Positions 16,024 to 22,705 of a stretch of DNA of 26,230 nucleotides are shown here, piece after piece. The translations under genes and the position numbers were made by a program. Position 1 is the first letter of the stretch. Every line of letters starts with the position of its first letter. The stretch lies in contig CAMPGG010000009.1 of the NCBI GenBank assembly GCA_946885335.1, positions 1 to 26,230 on the forward strand, given 5' to 3'. This stretch comes from an uncultured Chitinophagaceae bacterium. Its GTDB lineage: Bacteria > Bacteroidota > Bacteroidia > Chitinophagales > Chitinophagaceae. A model generated the notes under the pieces. It saw only the letters and a program-made list of their open reading frames with translations, made no database searches and was not told where the DNA came from.

Positions 16024-17252
16024 AATTTAATTGCTTTCATTCTGGGTGATTGATCCGCGAAGTTTTCAGGAATAAGACTGGGAATGGCTTTTTCTGCCTT
16101 GTCCAATAAAGTGACCATAAAGCTTCGCATGAGCATTAATGAATTGGGGTTTTGTTCAATGATCATAGAGTATAAACTTACAGGGTGATAAGCAACATCG
16201 CCAATACCGTCTTTGTCCATATCATAACCTTCGTATTTATCCCAATAATTGTCATAAAATTCATTTTTCATCCTGCTGCCATTGGTGGCAATATCAAAAG
16301 TGTTATTCATGAAGTTGTTATGATGAAAAGTGTTTTCATCACAATTAGCCTGCACTTTCATGGACCAGCCATTAGCAGTAAAAGTGTTTTTTTGTACTTC
16401 CATCCGGTTGGTACCATCCAGGAAAATGCCTACCGTGTTCTGGTGAAAAATATTACCTACGATTTGCCCGTCAGAAATATCTTTTAATAAAATACCATAA
16501 GCGTTAGAACCCCAGTTTTGGTCAAAATTATTTTTGACCATTACAACTTTTTGAGAATACATCACAGCCACTCCGGCTCCATTGTTGCGAAAAGTATTAC
16601 CTATGTATGCATCATTATTGGAAAACATAAAATGTAATCCATAACGAATATTATGGGTGCTGAAATTATTTTTGATACTTGAATGTGTTACAAATTCAAA
16701 ATAGATGCCGTCCCGGTGTCCTTCCACATGATTATCCCTGATCACCATATTGGTGCATTGCCATAAGTGAATGCCATTGCCTGTATTCTGTTCATTTTTG
16801 GGATTTCCTTTTATGGTGTTATTGCGGACAATTCCCGTATGTGCATTGGCAACATGAATTCCAAAAAATGAATTGATGATCGTATTATTTTCAATAACAA
16901 AATGCGAGGCATCCACCGCATGTATTGAAGCCAGATCATTCATACTCGAACTGCCTGAATTTTGAAATTGAATGCCACTGATAAAAATACCTTTACCACT
17001 GATGGTAAGTATTTCATGTTCATTTTCACCATCTAAAATGGGTTCATCAATGCCAATCAGGTGAATGGATTTATTGATGATGATATTCCCTTCTTTATAC
17101 AAACCTTTTTTCAGTAGCACGGTATCGCCGTTACTGGCCATTTTAATGCCCTGTTTCAGTGTATTGATCACGCCATGTTTATCCACCACAATTGTGTTTG
17201 CAGAAGCAAAAAGAGAGGAGAGTGTAAAAAATATGAAAAGGAATTTGATCAT
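16020..17252 (-). CDS. nosD: NosD periplasmic maturation protein
   Basis: A 410-residue protein with a cleavable signal peptide (MIKFLFIFFTLSSLFASA) and a long right-handed parallel beta-helix (CASH/pectate-lyase-like repeats), seen as repeated N-x-I/F-x-x-N units such as NNTIINSFFGIHVAN and RDNHVEGHRDGIYFEF. The DNYWDKYEGYDMDKDGIGD segment near residue 350 is a NosD hallmark. NosD works with NosFY to pass copper and sulfur to the CuZ site. Its start overlaps the end of the NosL-fusion gene by 4 bases and its end overlaps nosF by 4 bases, so the maturation genes form a tightly coupled block. Confidence 0.95.
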   Translation of the reverse strand: MIKFLFIFFTLSSLFASANTIVVDKHGVINTLKQGIKMASNGDTVLLKKGLYKEGNIIINKSIHLIGIDEPILDGENEHEILTISGKGIFISGIQFQNSGSSSMNDLASIHAVDASHFVIENNTIINSFFGIHVANAHTGIVRNNTIKGNPKNEQNTGNGIHLWQCTNMVIRDNHVEGHRDGIYFEFVTHSSIKNNFSTHNIRYGLHFMFSNNDAYIGNTFRNNGAGVAVMYSQKVVMVKNNFDQNWGSNAYGILLKDISDGQIVGNIFHQNTVGIFLDGTNRMEVQKNTFTANGWSMKVQANCDENTFHHNNFMNNTFDIATNGSRMKNEFYDNYWDKYEGYDMDKDGIGDVAYHPVSLYSMIIEQNPNSLMLMRSFMVTLLDKAEKAIPSLIPENFADQSPRMKAIKL

Positions 17253-18286
17253 TTCAATACATTAAATAAGGTTGCCCAGTTGGTTACTTTGCCATCAATT
17301 TCTGCGGCTTTTTTTTCTGCAGCTTCCTTGTTTGTAAAAGCAGCGGCATTACTTCCCATCGGGCTTTTTAACTGGCTGCCAACTACAAAATAGGCGTCAT
17401 TCACTTTAATGAATTCGTGGTTGCCTGTATAATTTGTAAATAGTGTTTGGTGAATTTCGCTTAATTCAATCCCCCGGCGGTCCATAAATTTTCCAATACA
17501 TCTTGCATCATCGAATTTGTAAACCTTTCCTTTTTTTGATACGATTTCGCCGCCAAATTTGGGATCCATGATAGTCATTTTGCATTCTTCGCAATTGTCT
17601 TTGCCATATGCAATGGGTTCAGGTTCTGGTGTGCATCCTGCAAAAAATAAACAGGCGAAAATTGCGGTAACTACACTTACATTTTTACTGCTGGCCATAT
17701 GTTGTTTTGATTTTTTGTATTTTCTCCATTCAATAAACCAAACTGCAAAAGCTAATACAGCGGCACCGATAACAAACCAGGCGCCAAGATCCGGGTATGA
17801 GAAGGCATCGAAGTTAAGTAACTTTTTATGCCCTATTACGGGTGGTTGGTAAGTTAACCCGGGTACCTGGATAGCAGCAGTTGGATCAAGGTCATGACCG
17901 TAATCGTATCCCCACATATAAAAATCTACCAGGGCTGCTATACCAAATAATACCAGCAAAATGAGAAATGAAAAAAGCATTTTTCTGCTGCCGGTAAAAG
18001 CAACAATTAATCCATACAAAATAAAAAATCCGATGATAAAAGGGAGAATTTTAAATTCCGGGAACATATCTGCATTGATTGTTTTCATGCCGATGTAATG
18101 GTTTAAACCATTAATGATTTCAACCTGGCCGGTAATTTTATTAAGCCAGATCTGCATGGATAATCCTTCGGGGTATTGGGGAGCTATCAAATATATGGAC
18201 CAGGTAGGGAGAAAATAAGTCGCGATCATTGCGATGGCCGCAATGGCAACTAAAATTCTCGACGTATTGCTCATCTTTTTTTTCAT
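17249..18286 (-). CDS. nosL: Membrane protein (NosB-like?) fused to NosL lipoprotein
   Basis: A 345-residue protein of two parts. Residues 1-195 have four predicted membrane helices (about 10-28, 80-98, 102-122, 168-186) and the motifs YLIAPQYPEGLSMQIW, INGLNHYIGM and GYDYGHDLDP; this resembles a membrane protein I recall from clade II nos clusters, perhaps NosB. Residues 197-345 are NosL, the outer copper-delivery protein, with CEECKM (Cys232, Cys235, Met237) and the FDDARCIGKFM region. Oddly the NosL part starts with its own apparent lipoprotein signal: Met197, a hydrophobic stretch and the lipobox FFAGC (Cys218). Internal initiation at 17698 could therefore also make free NosL. The frame is intact, so this is a real fusion or a very tight gene pair read through in frame. 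Confidence 0.85.
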   Translation of the reverse strand: MKKKMSNTSRILVAIAAIAMIATYFLPTWSIYLIAPQYPEGLSMQIWLNKITGQVEIINGLNHYIGMKTINADMFPEFKILPFIIGFFILYGLIVAFTGSRKMLFSFLILLVLFGIAALVDFYMWGYDYGHDLDPTAAIQVPGLTYQPPVIGHKKLLNFDAFSYPDLGAWFVIGAAVLAFAVWFIEWRKYKKSKQHMASSKNVSVVTAIFACLFFAGCTPEPEPIAYGKDNCEECKMTIMDPKFGGEIVSKKGKVYKFDDARCIGKFMDRRGIELSEIHQTLFTNYTGNHEFIKVNDAYFVVGSQLKSPMGSNAAAFTNKEAAEKKAAEIDGKVTNWATLFNVLK

Positions 18287-18298
18287 GGTTAATTTCTT

Positions 18299-18331
18299 AA
18301 AAACTACCGGAACGCATTAGGTCCCGGTAGT
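18299..18331 (-). terminator. Terminator or attenuator between fasciclin and NosL-fusion genes
   Basis: On the minus strand ACTACCGGGAC / GTTCCGGTAGT pair over 11 bases (one G-T), loop of 7, followed directly by TTTTT. It ends only about 13 bases before the ATG at 18286, inside the operon, so it would lower rather than abolish downstream expression, or expose a separate regulated transcript. Confidence 0.75.
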
Positions 18332-18357
18332 AAAACAAAACACAAGACCTACTTTAG

Positions 18358-18918
18358 TTATTTTGTTGGTGGCAGTAATACCGCATCTATAACATGAATT
18401 ACACCGTTGGATGCGGGTATGGATGTAACGATATTGGCCGCATTGTTTACAACGACTTTTCCATCTTTATTTGTAATGGATATATTTCCTCCATTTACCT
18501 GGTTATATGTATAACCATCAATTAAAAGGCCTTCATTTAATATTCCAAGGTAAACGTGGTATTGTAAAATATCCTGTAACTGCTCCCTGTTCTCATCTTT
18601 CATCAGGTTGTCCAAAGTTTCTTTTGGCAATTTATCGAATGCAGCATTGGTTGGTGCAAAAACGGTAAATGGACCTGCATTGGATAATGCATCTACCAGC
18701 TGTGCCTGCTTGATGGCTGCTACCAGTGTTGTGTGATCTGCGGAACCAGCCGCAACTTTTACAACATCTTTTTGTGATTCATCATCTGCCACTGCTGATT
18801 GTCCTACCGTGGTACCCGTTGTTGTGGATTCTTCTGTAGTGGTGGTCTTTGTTTCATTATTGCAGGAAAAAAAGCTTACTAACAGTAATGTGCATGCTAA
18901 ATTTAAAACCTTTTTCAT
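18358..18918 (-). CDS. Fasciclin-domain lipoprotein
   Basis: A 186-residue secreted lipoprotein. The signal peptide ends with a lipobox at Cys19 (VSFFSC), followed by a Thr/Ser-rich linker (about 22-45) and one fasciclin (FAS1) domain from about 52 to the end. Its signatures are TLVAAIKQAQLVDALS, GPFTVFAPTNAAFDKLP and the C-terminal NGVIHVIDAVLLPP. FAS1 domains are beta-rich modules used in adhesion or protein contact; no enzymatic role is known for this class. It lies between nosZ (59 bases upstream) and the NosL fusion, bounded by a hairpin on each side, so it is cotranscribed with nosZ. A role as a partner of NosZ or its cytochrome on the membrane surface is inference. Confidence 0.92.
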   Translation of the reverse strand: MKKVLNLACTLLLVSFFSCNNETKTTTTEESTTTGTTVGQSAVADDESQKDVVKVAAGSADHTTLVAAIKQAQLVDALSNAGPFTVFAPTNAAFDKLPKETLDNLMKDENREQLQDILQYHVYLGILNEGLLIDGYTYNQVNGGNISITNKDGKVVVNNAANIVTSIPASNGVIHVIDAVLLPPTK

Positions 18919-18937
18919 GACTTTAGTTTTTGGTTTA

Positions 18938-18971
18938 ACAGCGGATGTTGCAGCAAAGCAACATCCGCTGT
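18938..18971 (-). other. Intercistronic hairpin after nosZ
   Basis: A perfect 14-base-pair stem, ACAGCGGATGTTGC / GCAACATCCGCTGT with a 6-base loop, begins 7 bases after the nosZ stop. No T-run follows on the minus strand, so it is unlikely to be a simple terminator. Such hairpins often protect the upstream mRNA from 3' decay, which would favour NosZ over later gene products. Confidence 0.8.
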
Positions 18972-18977
18972 CATTTA

Positions 18978-20996
18978 TTAATTGGTGCCTTTATTATTTG
19001 TATCGGTAGTGGCTGCAGTTGATGTAGCAGCTTTTTTACCGGTGTGAAAATAAATGGGTACATTACTTCCGGCAGGTGATACTCTTATATAGCCTTGCAT
19101 TTCCTGGTGCAATGCAGAACAGAAGTCAGTACAATAGTATGGGAATATTCCAACCTTTTCGGCTTTCCATTTTAATGTTTGTGTTTCGCCAGGCATGATC
19201 AATATCTCGGCGGTTTTAGCACCTTTAATAGCGAAGCCATGCGGTACATCCCAATCCTGTTCAAGGTTGGTTACGTGGAAATATACATCATCACCAACTT
19301 TTACACCTTCAATATTATCCGGGGTCAGGTGAGAACGGATGGCTGTCATCCAAACATGTACCTGGTTCCCTTTTCTTTCTACTTTTGTCTGGCCTTCACC
19401 TTTTGCAACATATGGGTGATTATTTTCTTCAATCTTATATATTTTCTTTTGTTTGTTCATTATTTTTTCTGCAGGAATTGATTCCGCATAGTGTGGTTCA
19501 CCGGTTGTAGGGAAGTCAAGGATCAATTTCATTTTCTCGCCACTGATATCATACAACTGTGCACTTTGAGCCAATTCGGGTCCTGTAGGTAAATAACGAT
19601 CTTTAGTGATCTTGTTATAAGCAACCACATATTTTCCATAAGGCTTTTTAGTTGGGCCGCCAGGAACTGATAAGTGACCAATGGAATAGTATGTTGGCAC
19701 ACGATCCAGTATTTTAAGATCTTTTACACTCCATTTAACTATTTCAGAAGACACGAACATAGATGTATAAGCGTTGCCCTTGTTGTCAAACTCTGTATGT
19801 AATGGTCCCAGGCCGGGTTTCTTTACTTCACCATGTAATACTGCGTCATAATTTAAAACAGGTATGCCATCATAGTTGCCATCATATTTTTTATCAGCAA
19901 TGGCTTGTTGCATTTTGGTGAAAGAAAATACAGGAATTATAGCAGCCAATTTACCAGAACCAACAATATATTCTCCGGTAGGATCGGTATCGCAGCCATG
20001 CGGCGATTTTGGACAAGGGATCATATAAAGAATGTCAGGTAATTCAGCAGGATCCAATACAAGTACTTCTGTTTTGATAGTTGAAGTTGCCATATGAGTG
20101 CTTTCATCCATCACATTATGTGCATACCTGACTGCCTGTTTTTTCCCTTTCCCGGCTTTAATATACTCCTCTGCTTTTTTCCAGTTAACAGCCATAATGA
20201 AATCTTTGTCTTTGGCAGATGCATTTACTTCTAACAAAGTATTTGCTTTCTCCGTGTTATAACTGCTGAAGAAAAACCAACCATGTGATTTGCCTTTACC
20301 AGCACGGGCCAGGTCAAAGTTTACACCCGGTGTTTTGATCTGGAATGCAATGTCCATATGTCCTGTTGTTTGGTCCACAGAAACAAAACTGATGGTTCCT
20401 TTAAAATTTTCTTTGTAGGTGTCAATGGGAACATCACCATCCGCATCATCCAGCGGAACACTAAAACGGGTTCCTGCAACAATGTATTCAGTGTTTTCGG
20501 TAATAAAAGGAGAGGAGTGGTTTCCTGCGCTGTTTGGCAATTCCAGTATCTCTGTTGTTTTAAATGTAGACAGGTCAACTTTTGCTAATCTTGGCGTATT
20601 ATTTCCATTGGCAAATGCCCAGCGGCCATCATGTTCACCGTCTGTTGTTGAAAGGGCAATGTGGTGAAGGTCATCCCATGGAACAAAACCATGTGAGGTT
20701 TCCAGCATGGGTTTTGATTCTTCGCTGTATCCCCATCCATTTTCGCCAAATTGCGAAAAGACCGGAACAATTTTGAGTAAGCGGCCTGAAGGCAGGCCAT
20801 AAACACCAATCTGGCCGTTGAAACCTCCTGATACGATGTTGTAAAATTCGTCATACTTACCCGGAGCAACATACGCTTTTTCAGCATCACCGCCCGCAGC
20901 AGCTTCGGCAGTTTTTGGTTTGCAGCTTTGCATGGTGCTAAATAGCAATCCAATGGTAGTTGCGGTTAATAATAGTTTTGTTTTTTTGAGTAGCAT
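18978..20996 (-). CDS. nosZ: Nitrous oxide reductase, clade II type, predicted lipoprotein
   Basis: A 672-residue enzyme that reduces N2O to N2 outside the cytoplasmic membrane. The N-terminus is a Sec-type signal without twin arginine and ends in a likely lipobox at Cys25 (TMQSC), unlike Tat-exported clade I NosZ. The seven histidines expected for the CuZ cluster can be matched: His111, His112, His160, His333 (SPHGCDTDP), His400 (GPLHTEF), His441 (IGHLSVPGG) and His502 (EPHYAES). The C-terminal cupredoxin domain has the CuA ligands His586 (VPHGFAI), Cys622, Cys626, His630 and Met633 in CTDFCSALHQEM. The C-terminal tail is Thr/Ala-rich. It is the second gene of the operon, 48 bases after a cytochrome c gene, with no nosR nearby, as usual for clade II. 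Confidence 0.97.
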   Translation of the reverse strand: MLLKKTKLLLTATTIGLLFSTMQSCKPKTAEAAAGGDAEKAYVAPGKYDEFYNIVSGGFNGQIGVYGLPSGRLLKIVPVFSQFGENGWGYSEESKPMLETSHGFVPWDDLHHIALSTTDGEHDGRWAFANGNNTPRLAKVDLSTFKTTEILELPNSAGNHSSPFITENTEYIVAGTRFSVPLDDADGDVPIDTYKENFKGTISFVSVDQTTGHMDIAFQIKTPGVNFDLARAGKGKSHGWFFFSSYNTEKANTLLEVNASAKDKDFIMAVNWKKAEEYIKAGKGKKQAVRYAHNVMDESTHMATSTIKTEVLVLDPAELPDILYMIPCPKSPHGCDTDPTGEYIVGSGKLAAIIPVFSFTKMQQAIADKKYDGNYDGIPVLNYDAVLHGEVKKPGLGPLHTEFDNKGNAYTSMFVSSEIVKWSVKDLKILDRVPTYYSIGHLSVPGGPTKKPYGKYVVAYNKITKDRYLPTGPELAQSAQLYDISGEKMKLILDFPTTGEPHYAESIPAEKIMNKQKKIYKIEENNHPYVAKGEGQTKVERKGNQVHVWMTAIRSHLTPDNIEGVKVGDDVYFHVTNLEQDWDVPHGFAIKGAKTAEILIMPGETQTLKWKAEKVGIFPYYCTDFCSALHQEMQGYIRVSPAGSNVPIYFHTGKKAATSTAATTDTNNKGTN

Positions 20997-21044
20997 TTTT
21001 TTGAAAATTTAAGAGTTACCTGAAATTGAATTAAATTAATCGGG

Positions 21045-21509
21045 CTATTTAACACCGTCGTTATGACGCATAAATTCTAAAATATGGCGGGCTTCTTCTT
21101 TTGAAACATTTTGATTCGGCATTCTGACAAGACATTGTTCCAATAGTTTTTGGGCTTCCGGGTCCTTTTCCAGCATCACATCTACATTTGTGATCATGTT
21201 CATGATCCAAACGGGTTCTCTCCTGGTCGTAATTCCACCCCAACCCGGGCCTACAACCCTTTCATCAGTTAGTTTATGACAGCTTTGGCATTTGAGTTCA
21301 TAAGTCTGTTTTCCAGCATCTACCCAGGTTGCATTCAATGGTGTAGTTACTTCAACTTCGGATGGTTGAATTAAATCAGGGTGAACTTCCTCGGCAGTCG
21401 AACTGGTTGTTTCAGTTTCAGTTTCAGTTGATGTGGAACTGGAATTGTCTGAACATGAAATGAAAAACGTGAAGCAAAGAATAATAAGCGTAGCAATGGA
21501 TTTGTGCAT
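21045..21509 (-). CDS. Lipoprotein c-type cytochrome of the nos operon
   Basis: A 154-residue lipoprotein: signal peptide with lipobox at Cys19 (FFISC), a Ser/Thr/Glu-rich linker (20-42) and one cytochrome c domain with CQSCH (74-78), GPGWGGI and probable axial Met130 (CLVRMPNQNV). As first gene of the nos operon it is the likely electron donor to the CuA site of NosZ; both proteins are predicted to be lipid-anchored on the same membrane surface. The start at 21509 follows a 20-base predicted leader from the TAnnTTTG element. A monoheme cytochrome encoded directly with nosZ has precedent in clade II clusters (for example the nosC genes), although orthology is not shown. Confidence 0.93.
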   Translation of the reverse strand: MHKSIATLIILCFTFFISCSDNSSSTSTETETETTSSTAEEVHPDLIQPSEVEVTTPLNATWVDAGKQTYELKCQSCHKLTDERVVGPGWGGITTRREPVWIMNMITNVDVMLEKDPEAQKLLEQCLVRMPNQNVSKEEARHILEFMRHNDGVK

Positions 21510-21532
21510 AAAGGGGTTTGTTTTAGTGAAAA

Positions 21533-21598
21533 CAAAAGTATCGGGATACTTTTTTTATAGTGATGATGTTTATCATCGTTACTATTGATGTTTGTCAT
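21533..21598 (-). promoter_or_regulatory. nos operon promoter with tandem Fnr-like boxes
   Basis: On the minus strand TACTTTTG (21533-21540) fits the TAnnTTTG element and predicts a start near 21529. No -33 TTTG is visible. Instead there is a symmetric box ATGAT-GTTT-ATCAT (21563-21576), centred 33 bases upstream of the -7 centre, i.e. about -41, and a second box TTGAT-GTTT-GTCAT (21585-21598) exactly 22 bases farther. Both share the core TGATGTTT and resemble the Fnr/Dnr consensus TTGAT-N4-ATCAA. This is the layout of a class II activator promoter with a tandem upstream site. Confidence 0.75.
21535..21552. promoter_or_regulatory. Perfect palindrome overlapping the nos -7 element
   Basis: AAAGTATCGGGATACTTT is a perfect 8-base inverted repeat with a 2-base spacer covering most of the -7 element. 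A protein bound here would block the promoter. Its arms share GTATC/GATAC with the palindrome at 1453-1468, though the spacer differs. Confidence 0.5.
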
Positions 21599-21736
21599 CA
21601 GGTTCACCATACCAGCTACACAAGTAAATAAAGACAGAAACCAGGTCTTATTTTAATTATAAATCTAAAATAATATGAAGAATAAAAAACATGCAAGATT
21701 AAATTTTTGCGCCTTGGAATAAAATCATGTGTCAGT

Positions 21737-21780
21737 ATGATTAATGTCAGGTTTTTAGGGATGGCGTTCAGTTTAATTTG
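21737..21780 (+). promoter_or_regulatory. ric promoter with Fnr-like box
   Basis: TTAATTTG (21773-21780) matches TAnnTTTG with one mismatch and predicts a leader of about 23 bases. The box ATGAT-TAAT-GTCAG (21737-21750) has its centre exactly 33 bases upstream, as at nos and hemN. The rest of the 297-base divergent region 21510-21806 is AT-rich with no convincing gene. Confidence 0.65.
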
Positions 21781-21806
21781 ATGGTGATTTTCCTAAAAAA
21801 AATTCC

Positions 21807-22565
21807 ATGCAAACAGACATTGTTAAGGTAAGTGATGCTGATATTGTTACAGACATTGTAAAAAGGGATTATCGAACGGCAGATATCTTTCAGCGTTTCG
21901 GTATCGATTTCTGCGGCAATGGAAAATTGCCATTAGATATGGTATGTAAAAACAATGAAGTAAATCTTGCGGAAATAAAAAAGGCGTTGAACGAGATGTC
22001 AATACCCTATTATTTATCTTCTTCCATTGCATATAATGAATGGTCAATTGATTTTTTGCTGGATTTTATTGTAAATGTTCATCATGACTATTTAAAAAAG
22101 ACAGTTCCCATTATTAATAAATTCATTACTGAAATTGCGGCAGGGCATAACCATACAATCTCTTTTATCGCGGATTTGAAATCTGAATTTGATAAATTAA
22201 GTACAGTAATGCTACCGAAGTTGCAGGAAGAAGAAGATATCATTTTCCCATATATCAGGCAAATTGCACATGCTTATCAAAACACGGAACCTTATGCACG
22301 ACTGCTTGTCAGAACATTGCGGAAACCCCTGGAAACAATGATGCTGCATAACCAGGAATTTACAAACCACGTGTTCAATGAATTGAATCGTATAACGAAT
22401 CAATACAACTTACCCGCAGATTCATGTACAACGCACCAGGTTTTGTATAATAAATTGCAGGAGCTGGAAAAGGATTTTTCCCAGCATATTTACCTGGAAA
22501 ATAATGTTCTTTATCCTAAAACCATTGCAATGGAAAAAGAGTTATTAATGCAGTCTGGTTTATAA
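21807..22565 (+). CDS. ric: RIC-type di-iron iron-sulfur cluster repair protein (ScdA/YtfE family), variant
   Basis: A 252-residue protein of the family that repairs iron-sulfur clusters after NO or oxidative damage. Residues about 8-65 are the ScdA_N (DUF542) domain with GIDFCGNG (Cys36) and Cys47; the usual motif has two adjacent cysteines. Residues about 80-245 form the hemerythrin-like four-helix bundle: VHHDYLK (His92/93), PKLQEEEDIIFPYI (138-150), MMLHNQEF (His181) and SQHIYLENNVLYP (His227, Glu231). In the second helix the family has a histidine ligand in H-x-x-x-E-E before the LFP motif; here that position is Lys138. Iron binding may be altered. It is divergent from nos, has an Fnr-like box, and precedes the PAS kinase by 140 bases. 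Confidence 0.88.
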   Translation: MQTDIVKVSDADIVTDIVKRDYRTADIFQRFGIDFCGNGKLPLDMVCKNNEVNLAEIKKALNEMSIPYYLSSSIAYNEWSIDFLLDFIVNVHHDYLKKTVPIINKFITEIAAGHNHTISFIADLKSEFDKLSTVMLPKLQEEEDIIFPYIRQIAHAYQNTEPYARLLVRTLRKPLETMMLHNQEFTNHVFNELNRITNQYNLPADSCTTHQVLYNKLQELEKDFSQHIYLENNVLYPKTIAMEKELLMQSGL

Positions 22566-22705
22566 TATCATCTGGCTAACCGTTTATGATTAATTTTGAG
22601 ATTCATCACCGGTTTGAAAATAGGGCAGGAATTATATATTTTCCATGGCACAGCACATTATAATACCGTGCATTGATTATTTTCACGGTTTATTAAAACT
22701 TTCAA

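Noticed and set aside
20585..20953. 122-residue frame inside nosZ
   Set aside because: It is an alternative frame within the clearly coding nosZ sequence and has no recognisable features.
21675..21722. 15-codon frame starting MKNKKHARL upstream of ric
   Set aside because: It is very short, in AT-rich promoter DNA and without supporting signals.
22673..22686. Fnr-like site TTGAT-TATT-TTCAC before the PAS kinase
   Set aside because: The second half is poor, and the matching -7 position would fall inside the coding sequence.
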